From positions 1-64,000 of the forward strand of contig UQZY01000002.1 in NCBI GenBank assembly GCA_900545655.1: DNA of 64,000 nucleotides, in the 5' to 3' direction. Below the pieces are notes generated by a model that was given only the letters and a program-made list of their open reading frames with translations, was not told where the DNA came from and searched no databases. Made by a program: the position numbers and the translations under genes. The DNA is from an uncultured Oscillospiraceae bacterium (GTDB lineage: Bacteria; Bacillota; Clostridia; Oscillospirales; Acutalibacteraceae). Position 1 is the first letter of the stretch, and the number at the start of each line of letters is the position of its first letter. Below, one piece after another: positions 8,234 through 17,548 of this stretch.

Positions 8234-10897
8234 ATGAAGTTACTTGTTATAGACGGAAACAGCATAATAAATCGTGCATTTTACGGTATAAAGCTTCTCA
8301 CCACAAAAGATGGGAGGTTTACAAACGGTATCTACGGATTTCTGAATATACTTATAAAACTGCGTGACGAGGTTCAGCCTGACGCGGTTGCGGTTGCCTT
8401 TGACCTGAAGGAGCCGACGTTCCGCCACAAGATGTATGACGGATACAAGGCAGGGCGTAAAGGTATGCCCCCGGAGCTTGCCTCACAGATGCCGGTGCTC
8501 AAGGAGCTTCTAAACCTTCTCGGCTACAAATATGTTGAAATCCCGGGCTTTGAGGCGGATGACATCCTCGGAACCATGGCGCGCGTATGCTCGGAGGGTA
8601 CGGAAAACGAGTGCTTCCTTGCCACGGGTGACAGGGACTCTTTTCAGCTTATTCGGGACAATGTAACCGTTATTCTTCCGTCAACTAAAATGGGACGCAC
8701 GGTGACAACGTATTGCACTCCCGAGTATATCTCGGAAAATTACGGCGTCAAGCCCTTGCAGATGATCGAGATAAAAGCACTTCAGGGCGATTCATCGGAC
8801 AATATCCCCGGTGTTGCCGGGGTCGGAGAAAAGACCGCTGACGCTCTCATTAAAGAGTACGGAAGCATAGACTTTATCTACGACCATATCTCAGAACTTG
8901 AGATAAAAGAGGGAGTCAGACAAAAGCTCATAAAGGATAAGGACAATGCATACCTAAGCCGTACTCTCGGTACCATATGCCTTGAGGTTCCCATGGATAC
9001 CGACCTTTCACACTACGAAGTATCCGAGGGAAACCCTGCTGCCGCAGCGAGACTTTTGTCGTCACTTGAGATGTTCGGAATGATAGATAAGCTAGGATTA
9101 CGTGACAAAACCGACCTCTTTGCAGACGGTGACGAAATATCCGAGCGGCAGGAGAATCAGGGCTCAGAAAATACAAAGTCTGTTACTCCCGTTTACCACA
9201 AGGATTTCTCGGAAATCCTTTCGTTACTTGAAAAAACGCACAAGGCTCACTTCGTATGTGACTATGAAAACGGAGATTTCGGCGAAAAAAAGGTGACTGT
9301 AAAGTGCGTGTACTTTACAGTTGATGCAAATGCCCATATAATCGACTTCGAATCGGCTGAAAACAACGCTGTTACGGCATTTGACAACATGCTGAGTGAC
9401 GCATCCTTCAAAAAATATACCGACGACTCAAAGTCCCTGTTTGCATACGCATACACAAAGGGCTTCGAGGTTTTAGGTCTGGAACTTGACACCAGTCTTG
9501 CCGGGTATATCCTGAACCCGTCGGCAAACGCTTACGACCCCGTAAGACTTCTCTCGGAGTACGGTCAGAGGGTAAACTTAAAGGCACCGCATATCGATTC
9601 TGACAACGAGCAGGTGCAGAGTGTTATGGCACTCGGTGTGGTATCCGATTATCTGCTTTCACTTATCGACTCCGACAATCAGGCGGATTTACTCGCGATG
9701 GAGATAAGTCTCGCCGAAGTACTTGCCTCCATGGAGCAGGTGGGCTTTCTTGTGGACACCGACGGTCTCTCGGAATATGGTGAGGTTATCGGCACAAGAG
9801 TTTCGGAGATGACGAGACGTATCTATGACGAGTGCGGCTTTGAGTTCAATCTGAACTCCCCGAAGCAGCTCGGCGAAGCGCTCTTTGAAAAGCTCGGTCT
9901 TCCGGCAAAGAAAAAGACCAAGAGCGGGTATTCGACGAGTGCCGATGTGCTTGAATCGCTTGCAGAGGAATACCCGATAGTTGCCGACATCCTCGAGTAT
10001 AGAACGGTACAGAAGCTTAAGTCCACGTACTGTGACGGACTGAAGGCCTGCGTTGCAAAGGACGGACGTATCCATTCAACACTTAATCAGACGGAGACAA
10101 GGACGGGGCGAATTTCTTCAACCGACCCGAATCTTCAAAATATACCGGTGAGAAAGCCGCTAGGCTCTGAGCTTCGCAAATTCTTTGTGGCAAAGCCTGG
10201 CTATGCGCTTGTGGATGCCGACTATTCGCAGATTGAACTTCGTGTTCTCGCACATATGGCGGACGATAAAAATATGATTTCCGCGTTTGAGACAGGTGAG
10301 GATATCCACAGGATAACCGCTTCGCAGGTTTTCGGTGTGCCTCTTTCGGAGGTTACGCATACAATGAGGAACAATGCAAAGGCAGTAAACTTCGGTATTG
10401 TATACGGTATAGGCGCACATTCTCTCGGAAAGAATATCGGTGTTCCGTACAAGGAAGCGGATGCGTATATAAAGGGATATCTTCATAATTTCAGCGGCGT
10501 TGATGCGTACATGAAAAACGTAGTCGAAGAAGCAAAGGCGAACGGATATGTAAAAACTCTTTATGAGAGAAGACGTTATCTTCCGGAACTTACATCTTCA
10601 AACCATATGCTCAGGGCGTTCGGTGAGCGTGTCGCACGCAATATGCCCATACAGGGAACTGCCGCCGATATCATAAAGATAGCGATGATAAAGGTGTATA
10701 ACCGCCTTAAAGCAGAAAAACTTGACGCAAGGCTTATCATGCAGGTACACGACGAGCTCATAGTCGAGACAAGAGAGGATATCGCCGATTCGGTATGTGA
10801 GATTGTAAAAGAAGAGATGGAGAACGCCTGTGCCCTTAAGGTACGGCTTCTCTGTGACGCACACGTAGGTAAAACCTGGTATGAGGCAAAAGGCTGA
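8234..10897 (+). CDS. polA: DNA polymerase I, proofreading domain inactive
   Basis: Replication and repair polymerase of 887 residues. Residues 1 to about 285 form the 5'-3' exonuclease (FEADDILG, GDRDSFQLI, GDSSDNIPGV). The middle domain has the fold of the 3'-5' exonuclease but keeps only the first DxE pair (CDYENG); the second and third catalytic Asp positions appear replaced (DDSKSLF, VVSDYLLSL), as in Bacillus-type enzymes, so proofreading is probably absent. The polymerase domain is intact: motif A DADYSQIELR, motif B RNNAKAVNFGIVYG, motif C MQVHDELIVE. The stop overlaps the rimI start (ATGA), so the two genes are coupled. Confidence 0.96.
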   Translation: MKLLVIDGNSIINRAFYGIKLLTTKDGRFTNGIYGFLNILIKLRDEVQPDAVAVAFDLKEPTFRHKMYDGYKAGRKGMPPELASQMPVLKELLNLLGYKYVEIPGFEADDILGTMARVCSEGTENECFLATGDRDSFQLIRDNVTVILPSTKMGRTVTTYCTPEYISENYGVKPLQMIEIKALQGDSSDNIPGVAGVGEKTADALIKEYGSIDFIYDHISELEIKEGVRQKLIKDKDNAYLSRTLGTICLEVPMDTDLSHYEVSEGNPAAAARLLSSLEMFGMIDKLGLRDKTDLFADGDEISERQENQGSENTKSVTPVYHKDFSEILSLLEKTHKAHFVCDYENGDFGEKKVTVKCVYFTVDANAHIIDFESAENNAVTAFDNMLSDASFKKYTDDSKSLFAYAYTKGFEVLGLELDTSLAGYILNPSANAYDPVRLLSEYGQRVNLKAPHIDSDNEQVQSVMALGVVSDYLLSLIDSDNQADLLAMEISLAEVLASMEQVGFLVDTDGLSEYGEVIGTRVSEMTRRIYDECGFEFNLNSPKQLGEALFEKLGLPAKKKTKSGYSTSADVLESLAEEYPIVADILEYRTVQKLKSTYCDGLKACVAKDGRIHSTLNQTETRTGRISSTDPNLQNIPVRKPLGSELRKFFVAKPGYALVDADYSQIELRVLAHMADDKNMISAFETGEDIHRITASQVFGVPLSEVTHTMRNNAKAVNFGIVYGIGAHSLGKNIGVPYKEADAYIKGYLHNFSGVDAYMKNVVEEAKANGYVKTLYERRRYLPELTSSNHMLRAFGERVARNMPIQGTAADIIKIAMIKVYNRLKAEKLDARLIMQVHDELIVETREDIADSVCEIVKEEMENACALKVRLLCDAHVGKTWYEAKG

Positions 10898-11355
10898 TGA
10901 AAATAGTAAATCTCAGTATAAACAATATTCCGGCTGTTGCGGAGCTTGAAAAGGAATGCTTTGTTCATCCGTGGTCGGAGGAATCAATACGTGATTATTT
11001 CGGAAATCCGGACGCCCATTTCTTTGTGGCAACGGAAAACTCCGAAAACAGCGCCGACGTATCCGAGGTTGTCGGGTACATCGGCTCATATATCATATGT
11101 GACGAGGCGTATATCACAAACGTTGCCGTAAAGAAAGCCTCAAGGCAACTCGGTATCGGCACGGCACTTCTTGAGAAGTGCATGGACTGCGCCGAAAACA
11201 GCGGCGCGACCTTCATAAGCCTTGAGGTGCGCCTTTCAAATACGCCTGCCATAAGCCTTTATAAAAAGGCAGGTTTTGAAAGCGCGGGCGTCCGTCCTTC
11301 CTTTTACCGCGACCCCACCGAGGACGCTCTTATCATGACAAAATATTTCAAATAA
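10897..11355 (+). CDS. rimI: RimI-type protein N-acetyltransferase
   Basis: GNAT-fold acetyltransferase of 152 residues, the usual RimI length. RimI acetylates the N-terminus of ribosomal protein S18 in E. coli; in Firmicutes it usually clusters with the t6A genes. The acetyl-CoA loop is seen in VKKASRQLGIGTALLEKC, and the C-terminal KAGFESAGVRPSFYRDP is the family signature. It starts in the ATGA overlap with polA and precedes tsaD. In many Firmicutes the order is tsaE-tsaB-rimI-tsaD; here tsaB and tsaE are not in the window and polA takes their place. Confidence 0.92.
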   Translation: MKIVNLSINNIPAVAELEKECFVHPWSEESIRDYFGNPDAHFFVATENSENSADVSEVVGYIGSYIICDEAYITNVAVKKASRQLGIGTALLEKCMDCAENSGATFISLEVRLSNTPAISLYKKAGFESAGVRPSFYRDPTEDALIMTKYFK

Positions 11356-11358
11356 AGG

Positions 11359-11452
11359 CAGGCTTTTATTTACATAAGAGTTAATACTTCAAGATAAGAA
11401 CAGGCTTTTACTTGCATGAGAGTTAATACCCAAAATAAAGGCAGACTTTTGC
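11359..11452 (+). repeat. Short direct repeat, about 42-base period, 2-3 copies
   Basis: CAGGCTTTTA occurs at 11359 and 11401 and a variant CAGACTTTT at 11442. The first two copies share TTA-TTGCAT/TACATA-GAGTTAATAC downstream. The array starts just after the rimI stop and has no coding content. Confidence 0.65.
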
Positions 11453-11524
11453 TTGCCATAATATGCACAAATATTTTAAGTGGCTTTGAGATAAAATGAT
11501 TTAATTATTGCAAAACATAGGCTG

Positions 11525-11553
11525 TTGATTATAAAATAGTACAGGTATATAAT
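11525..11553 (+). promoter_or_regulatory. Sigma-A promoter for tsaD
   Basis: TTGATT, 17-base spacer, consensus TATAAT. Two GTATAC hexamers lie just downstream, the first inside CGTATACG. The tsaD start is 46 bases beyond the -10. Confidence 0.7.
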
Positions 11554-11598
11554 CGTATACGATTTTTGTATACAGTATTTTATGAGAGGAACTTCCTT

Positions 11599-12612
11599 TT
11601 GAAAATTTTAGCTATTGAAAGCTCCTGTGACGAGACCGCTGCAGCGGTCGTGGAGGACGGAAGAAGAGTTTTGTCGTCTGTTATTGCATCGCAGGTTGAA
11701 GAACATAAATTATACGGCGGAGTTGTTCCGGAGATAGCTTCGAGAAGACATGCCGAGGCCATTTCTGGAATTACGAAGCAGGCGCTTTGTGAAGCAGAGT
11801 GTACCATTGACGACATTGACGCGATAGCGGTAACCGCTGCGCCCGGTCTTATAGGTGCATTGCTTGTGGGTGTTAACTTTGCGAAGGGTCTTGCGCTCAG
11901 GTATGACAAGCCCCTTGTTCCGGTACATCACCTTCGCTCGCATATCGCCGCAAATTACATCACACAGCCGGAGCTTAATCCTCCGTTTCTCGCGCTGGTT
12001 GTTTCGGGCGGACACTCACATATCATAGAGGTAAAGTCGTACACGGAGTACAGAATCATAGGTATGACGAGAGATGATGCCGCCGGAGAGTGTCTGGACA
12101 AATCCGCAAGAACTCTGGGCCTTCCGTACCCGGGAGGACTGAATCTTGACAGGGTGGCGAAGGACGGAGACCCAAACTCGTACAGGATGCCTCATCCGAG
12201 GGTTGACGGCTCACCGTATGATTTCAGTTTTTCCGGTCTTAAAACATTTGTCATAAATACGGTTCATAATGAATCGCAAAAGGGAAACGAGATATCCGTT
12301 CCGGATATGGGTGCCTCGGTTATAAATGCCGTAACCGATTGCCTCCTTAACAACACAAAAAGGGCTGCGGAGGACTTTGGATACAATAAAATCGTACTTG
12401 CCGGAGGCGTATCCGCAAATTCGGTTCTCAGACAAAAATTCATAAAGCTGTGTGGTGACAGAGGCTGGAAGCTGTATATGCCTGACCTTTTTCTCTGTGG
12501 TGACAATGCCGCAATGGTGGGGGCACAGGGATACTACGAATATATCGCTGGCAAACGCGCCGACTTAAATCTTAACGCTAAAGCGACCATGCCGATAGAT
12601 ACGGATTTTTGA
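11599..12612 (+). CDS. tsaD: tRNA N6-threonylcarbamoyladenosine transferase TsaD
   Basis: Transfers the threonylcarbamoyl group to A37 of ANN-decoding tRNAs, an essential universal modification. The sequence opens KILAIESSCDETAAAVV, with metal-binding HHLRSH near residue 110 and the ATPase-fold signatures VSGGHSH, DDAAGECLDK and GGVSANS. I start at TTG 11599 because AGAGGA lies 8 bases upstream; this gives 337 residues, the family length. An upstream in-frame TTG at 11566 has no ribosome site. TsaB and TsaE partners must be encoded elsewhere. Confidence 0.95.
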   Translation: MKILAIESSCDETAAAVVEDGRRVLSSVIASQVEEHKLYGGVVPEIASRRHAEAISGITKQALCEAECTIDDIDAIAVTAAPGLIGALLVGVNFAKGLALRYDKPLVPVHHLRSHIAANYITQPELNPPFLALVVSGGHSHIIEVKSYTEYRIIGMTRDDAAGECLDKSARTLGLPYPGGLNLDRVAKDGDPNSYRMPHPRVDGSPYDFSFSGLKTFVINTVHNESQKGNEISVPDMGASVINAVTDCLLNNTKRAAEDFGYNKIVLAGGVSANSVLRQKFIKLCGDRGWKLYMPDLFLCGDNAAMVGAQGYYEYIAGKRADLNLNAKATMPIDTDF

Positions 12613-12637
12613 GTGATTTTGCAAGGGAGTTATCATT

Positions 12638-13669
12638 ATGGAAAAAATTCTTGTAACAGGTGGAGCGGGCTTTATAGGAAGCAACTTTATCTACTATATG
12701 CTCAACAATCATGACGACATACAAATCGTCTGTCTTGACTGCCTTACATATGCCGGAAACCTGGCGACTCTTGAGCCGCTTATTCTGGGTAATGACCCGA
12801 GATTCAAGTTCATAAAAGGGGATATCACAGACCGTTCCATGGTCTACAGACTCTTTGATCAGGAGCAGTTTGATATCGTTGTGAACTTCGCGGCGGAGTC
12901 CCATGTTGACAGATCAATAGACACGCCGGAGCTTTTCCTGAGAAGCAATATCCTCGGAACTTCGGTTTTACTTGACGCCTTTAATAAATTCGGTATAGCA
13001 CGTTTTCATCAGGTGTCAACGGACGAGGTCTACGGCGACCTGCCTCTTGACCGTCCGGATCTTTTCTTTACCGAGGAAACACCTATACATACAAGCAGTC
13101 CGTATTCCTCCAGTAAGGCGTCCGCTGATCTGCTTGTAATGGCGTATAACAGAACATACGGTACACCGACGACTATTTCCCGTTGCTCTAACAACTACGG
13201 TCCGTACCATTTCCCCGAGAAGCTCATTCCTCTCATGATTGCAAGAGCTCTTGAGGATAAAAAGGTTCCCGTATACGGTAAGGGTGAAAATGTGCGCGAC
13301 TGGCTCTATGTTAAAGACCATTGCCGTGCCATAGATATGATTATTCACAAAGGAACCATAGGTGAGGTTTACAATGTAGGCGGTCACAATGAGCGCACAA
13401 ACCTCGAGGTCGTAAAAACCGTGCTTCACAGTCTTGGGAAAACAGATGACCTTATCGAATTTGTTGCGGACAGGCCCGGTCACGACATGCGCTATGCAAT
13501 TGACGCAACAAAAATTCACAACGAGCTCGGCTGGGAGCCTACAGTTCCCTTTGATACAGGTATTCAGAAAACGGTTGACTGGTTTGTATCTCATCAGGAT
13601 TGGTGGAAAAACATACTCAGCGGAGAGTATCTCAATAACTACAGGAGAATAATCGGTTATCCCGATTGA
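12638..13669 (+). CDS. rfbB: dTDP-glucose 4,6-dehydratase
   Basis: Second step of dTDP-L-rhamnose synthesis: NAD-dependent conversion of dTDP-glucose to dTDP-4-keto-6-deoxyglucose for surface polysaccharide. It is a 343-residue extended short-chain dehydrogenase with N-terminal TGGAGFIGSNF, the dehydratase signature STDEVYGDL, the catalytic YSSSK and the family motif RCSNNYGPYHFPEKLIP. AAGGGAG precedes the ATG by 9 bases. The other rfb genes (A, C, D) are not adjacent, so the pathway is split. The next gene begins 15 bases downstream. Confidence 0.95.
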   Translation: MEKILVTGGAGFIGSNFIYYMLNNHDDIQIVCLDCLTYAGNLATLEPLILGNDPRFKFIKGDITDRSMVYRLFDQEQFDIVVNFAAESHVDRSIDTPELFLRSNILGTSVLLDAFNKFGIARFHQVSTDEVYGDLPLDRPDLFFTEETPIHTSSPYSSSKASADLLVMAYNRTYGTPTTISRCSNNYGPYHFPEKLIPLMIARALEDKKVPVYGKGENVRDWLYVKDHCRAIDMIIHKGTIGEVYNVGGHNERTNLEVVKTVLHSLGKTDDLIEFVADRPGHDMRYAIDATKIHNELGWEPTVPFDTGIQKTVDWFVSHQDWWKNILSGEYLNNYRRIIGYPD

Positions 13670-13684
13670 TAAATTGTCTGAAAT

Positions 13685-14695
13685 ATGAAGATAGATTTTA
13701 ATGATCTCGGACTTATCGACTACAACCACAGAGAAAAAAAGGATATATCGCCGTCTGAAAGACTTGCCGGTGCAAAGGATTTTTTAAAAAAAGCCGCCTG
13801 TTCCGTCGGTGAGTTCACGGGTCGGCTCATAAAGGAGATAGATATCCCGTCGGTTTGCAAGCTGATAGTGAAGGAAAAGATTTTTACGTCCGACTATGTA
13901 AGAGAAATCGCAAAGGACACTTACATCTTAAGGACGGATATGCTTTTCAACTCATTTCTCTTTGTCGGAAGCGAAAGAGCCTTGCTTGTAGATACCGGCT
14001 TCGGTATAGACGGACTTGAAAAGGAAGTTCGTAAAATAACCGACAAGCCTCTCACCGTTGCCGTAACGCACGGTCATTTCGGATGTGTCGGAGGAGCGGG
14101 TGCGTTTGATACCGTAAAGGTACATAAGAGAGATTTGAAGCTTGCAAGAGCTTTCAGCAACAGTCTCTTGCGCCGAGTACTTTTCTTTGCGTCACCGTCC
14201 AGATACTATCATAAATACACCTTTGATGACCTTGTCACTGAAAAGCCCGTCTTTTCAACGTTTACGAAAAGGGAGCTTAAAAACGGCATCTCTCTCGGAA
14301 ACAAGGTGATAGAGGTAAAAAGCGTACCTTCTCATACGAGAGGAAGCCTTGCTTTTATTGATAGAAACACCGGTATTGCCGTGGTGGGAGATATCATTAC
14401 ACCTCTCGGAATCACACTTTTGCCGGGCTCGTGCGATATAGCAACTTACTCAAAAAATCTTGAAGAATTTATGAACATTGCCGAAGATTGTACAATATTT
14501 TGTTCATATTTGAAAACGCCTCTTGACCGCAGAAAGGTCAATTCGTTTAAAAATTTGGTTTATCGTACTTCAAACGGCGAAAATGATTACACGAGATTTG
14601 CCGGGTTGCAAAAATCAAGTGACTATCTACAATTTCTCATATATCACCCATACAAAATACGACATAAATCCTTGCTTGAAAGATTAAGGAAATAA
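13685..14695 (+). CDS. Metallo-beta-lactamase-fold protein with a degenerate metal site
   Basis: The 336 residues contain an MBL fold at about 70-280: ALLVDTGFG, then a HxHxDH-like box, then SHTRGSLAF and AVVGDI. In the box, His129 and His131 remain but the Asp and third His are replaced by Gly133 and Cys134 (THGHFGCVGG). The later His and Asp ligands appear kept. At best the site holds one metal or an atypical set; the protein may be a non-hydrolytic relative. The N-terminal 65 residues and the C-terminal extension are not recognised. No good ribosome site precedes the ATG, which lies 15 bases after rfbB, so coupling is likely. Confidence 0.8.
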   Translation: MKIDFNDLGLIDYNHREKKDISPSERLAGAKDFLKKAACSVGEFTGRLIKEIDIPSVCKLIVKEKIFTSDYVREIAKDTYILRTDMLFNSFLFVGSERALLVDTGFGIDGLEKEVRKITDKPLTVAVTHGHFGCVGGAGAFDTVKVHKRDLKLARAFSNSLLRRVLFFASPSRYYHKYTFDDLVTEKPVFSTFTKRELKNGISLGNKVIEVKSVPSHTRGSLAFIDRNTGIAVVGDIITPLGITLLPGSCDIATYSKNLEEFMNIAEDCTIFCSYLKTPLDRRKVNSFKNLVYRTSNGENDYTRFAGLQKSSDYLQFLIYHPYKIRHKSLLERLRK

Positions 14696-14708
14696 GAATT
14701 TTTTGGTA

Positions 14709-14745
14709 AAAAGGCACAATGAGTCATGACTCATTGTGCTTTTTG
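14709..14745. terminator. Terminator with a 26-base perfect palindrome
   Basis: Arms GCACAATGAGTCA / TGACTCATTGTGC abut with no unpaired loop (14714-14739), flanked by A-run and T-run, so it can work on both strands. It closes the rfbB-MBL unit. Confidence 0.85.
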
Positions 14746-14899
14746 TGTATAAGTCAACAAAAATTACTAAGATGTTAAGTCGTTCATATTTCGTTAATAA
14801 CTATTAAATATAATTTTAAGATATGTATCATGAACGTATAAAAAGGGGCAGCCCCGAGTAATAATGGAATGGAATGAAAATCAAAATGGAGGGATACCA

Positions 14900-17431
14900 A
14901 TGGGAAAACACATGAAAAAGGTGTTCGCAGTGGTGATTGTGCTTGCTATGGCTGTAAGCTTACTTGTAATCAACACATCTGCGACCGCCGAGGTAAACCG
15001 TGTCACCGAGGCAATTGACGGAGTGATAGACGGTGTGGAAACCTCACACGAAATTGAGGAGGTTCTCGGAGTAGACGTTAAGACTCTTATATCCGCTGCG
15101 AAGAATATCGGAAACGCAGACGTTGATACCGAAGCTCTGTCCGAGAAAATTTCAAACGAGGTTCAAAAGCCCGAAGGGGAGGACGTAACGGAAACGGTAA
15201 AGGCAGCTGTTGACGCTGTCGCTTCTTCTTCAAACAATGTAGACGCTATCAACAAGGACAGCCTTTCGGACGTAACAAAGGGCCTCGGAAGCGCGGATAT
15301 CGATTCGGGCATCATTGACAGCATCATTGATGCGCTTGTAGGCTCTATTGACATCAAGGCGGACAAGGAAAAGATTGCTGAAACCCTTAAGCTTCTAGTT
15401 GCTTCAACAAAGGGCGAAAAGGTTGAGTCGGGAACAACAACCGTTGAAAACGACACAAAGGAAAACTGGGTGGGAACATGGGCTACAAGTATGGTTGAAG
15501 GCTCCATCTCACTCTCCGGAAAGGATGTCAAGGTTTCGCTTTCGAACGTAACCGCCCGTACAAGAGTTATGTCTACAAGAGAGGGTGACACCATCCGTCT
15601 TTGCCTCTCTAATAAATACGGAACACAGCCTCTTACCGTAAATGAGATAACGGTCGCTCTTGCAAACGAAAAGGTGGAGCGCGCAATTCAGGTAGGAACT
15701 CTTGTAAAGGCAACGGTGGACGGAAACGAATCCGTAACCATTCCTGCTGGGCAGGAGGTTTATACGGATCCTATAAAGTTCCATGTTGAGGCATGTCAGG
15801 ACCTTATGGTTTCCATGTATTTTGAGGATGTTTCTGAGTTCAGCACGGTAGGTCTTATAAACGGTCACTCCTTTGTGGGTGCCGGAAATCAGACCGAGAA
15901 ATATGTCTCACCTGCAAATATTGACCTTTCCGCGGAAAACTTAAGCGTCGGCGCTTATGAGATACTTCCTGTTCTCTCAAACGTTGATGTCTATGATGAA
16001 AATCCCGACGCTTATTCGGTTGTAGTATTCGGTGACTCGACAACTACAAATACAACCGTTTTAAAGCTTGCAACCATGCTTAAGGCAAACGGTATAACGA
16101 ATGTCGGAATTCTTCTTCAGGGAATCAAGGGAAATGAGGTTCTTCATGACGGTATAGGAACTATAGGCAGTATCATGGGCAAGAGCGCACTTTCAAGATA
16201 TGACAACGATGTTCTCGCACAGCCCGGTGTAAAGAAGGTTCTTATAAAGGTCGGACTTAATGACATCTTCCACCCGATGTGTGAATCAAAGAAGGATGAT
16301 TACCCCGACTTTGACATTGATACTCTTTTCGACAAAATGACGGTTGCTTATTCCGAGATGATAAATAAGTCAAAGGCTCAGGGCCTTGAGGTTTATTTTG
16401 CTACAAGAACTCCGGGCAGGGGATACACGAGAAATCTTTTCGGCCTGACCGGAGACGACATCAAGGATGAAACATATACAACCGTTATCGAGCCTTTCAG
16501 AAATGAGATAAACAACTGGCTTCGTCAGCAGGCGACGGACGGTGTTATAAACGGACTGGTAGATCTTGACTGTATGATGGATCCGAATCCCGAGAGAGTC
16601 GGCGCACTTCGTCCGGAGTATACTCTCGACGGCGCGCATCTCACGGATCTCGGTTGTCAGGTGTTTGCAAAGACCGCATACCCCGTTATTTTCGGTGAGT
16701 CAAAGACAAACCTTGACGACATCGACTTATCAAAGACAGAGTCATACGGCGGAATAGACAATGACTTAAAGCCGTTTATACAGCTTCTCCAGAAGATATT
16801 TGACTCAAATAACAGCCAAAACGGCAAGCTTGACATGACCGCTCTTTCAAAGCTTATGGCTCTTCTTAAGAACGGCTCAAAGGACAGGATTACCGATAAA
16901 AAGGTTGAGGCTATCATACTTGAAGTAAATCCGAATGCTGAGGTTTCGGATAAGGTTATAAATGATATCCAAACACTTATAAACAACTCCGCAACGGAAA
17001 ACGGAAATAAGGACATAACCTACTCAACGCTTCTTAAGCTGTTCAGCGGAGTGAGCGAGGACGCGTCTTCGATTGATACGGCAGCCATCAGGGATATGCT
17101 CAGTATGCTCAAGGGCAGCACAGACGCAAACAACGAATCCGAAAAGAAGACCCCTGAAAAGAAGGATTTTTCTCAGGAGATAAAAGCCTCGGATCCCGTA
17201 ATTGACGCATACACCGAGGAAACGCTTGAGGACGTTGAAATCATAAATGATCTTATGCTTACGGATGACAGCACTCCTCTCAGCGCTTCTGCCGGCTTCA
17301 TGGCATTGAGTGCAGAGGATATCGCATCCGAAAGAGTTGCTCAGACAGGTGATAAGGGAGTAGCCTCCGTCATTGCGGTAACGCTTCTTTCAACCGCCGC
17401 TTTCATAGCAGCAAAGAAAAAAGAAAACTGA
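14900..17431 (+). CDS. Secreted SGNH/GDSL hydrolase with a sorting-like C-terminus
   Basis: An 843-residue exported esterase-type protein. ATG 14900 has TGGAGGG 7 bases upstream and gives a classic signal peptide (KHMKKVFAVVIVLAMAVSLL); an earlier ATG at 14864 lacks both. After an acidic helical N-terminal region comes a beta-rich domain, then the SGNH core: GDS near residue 378, GLND near 452 and DGAH near 577 (Ser, Asn and Asp/His of the catalytic set). A helical linker follows, with an EF-hand/dockerin-like look but no clear calcium loops. The end has QTGD, a hydrophobic span and KKKEN, resembling a sortase sorting signal without LPXTG. Probable cell-surface deacetylase or lipase acting on glycans; substrate unknown. 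Confidence 0.85.
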   Translation: MGKHMKKVFAVVIVLAMAVSLLVINTSATAEVNRVTEAIDGVIDGVETSHEIEEVLGVDVKTLISAAKNIGNADVDTEALSEKISNEVQKPEGEDVTETVKAAVDAVASSSNNVDAINKDSLSDVTKGLGSADIDSGIIDSIIDALVGSIDIKADKEKIAETLKLLVASTKGEKVESGTTTVENDTKENWVGTWATSMVEGSISLSGKDVKVSLSNVTARTRVMSTREGDTIRLCLSNKYGTQPLTVNEITVALANEKVERAIQVGTLVKATVDGNESVTIPAGQEVYTDPIKFHVEACQDLMVSMYFEDVSEFSTVGLINGHSFVGAGNQTEKYVSPANIDLSAENLSVGAYEILPVLSNVDVYDENPDAYSVVVFGDSTTTNTTVLKLATMLKANGITNVGILLQGIKGNEVLHDGIGTIGSIMGKSALSRYDNDVLAQPGVKKVLIKVGLNDIFHPMCESKKDDYPDFDIDTLFDKMTVAYSEMINKSKAQGLEVYFATRTPGRGYTRNLFGLTGDDIKDETYTTVIEPFRNEINNWLRQQATDGVINGLVDLDCMMDPNPERVGALRPEYTLDGAHLTDLGCQVFAKTAYPVIFGESKTNLDDIDLSKTESYGGIDNDLKPFIQLLQKIFDSNNSQNGKLDMTALSKLMALLKNGSKDRITDKKVEAIILEVNPNAEVSDKVINDIQTLINNSATENGNKDITYSTLLKLFSGVSEDASSIDTAAIRDMLSMLKGSTDANNESEKKTPEKKDFSQEIKASDPVIDAYTEETLEDVEIINDLMLTDDSTPLSASAGFMALSAEDIASERVAQTGDKGVASVIAVTLLSTAAFIAAKKKEN

Positions 17432-17451
17432 TTCTTCCGATAAAAGTAAAG

Positions 17452-17482
17452 GCAGGCAGTACTTGTGTACCGCCTGCTTTTT
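17452..17482 (+). terminator. Terminator of the SGNH gene
   Basis: GCAGGC-A-GTAC / GTAC-C-GCCTGC with a TTGT loop and a TTTTT run. One mismatch in an 11-position stem. Confidence 0.87.
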
Positions 17483-17548
17483 GTATTAACTGTTGATTTT
17501 CATATGGTATATAAGTACGTGCTACCAATGACTCTTTTGGTAAAGGTA

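Noticed and set aside
14841..14856. GGGGCAGCCCC hairpin in the leader of the SGNH gene
   Set aside because: Four-pair stem with a tiny loop; no riboswitch features and no T-run, so nothing can be claimed.
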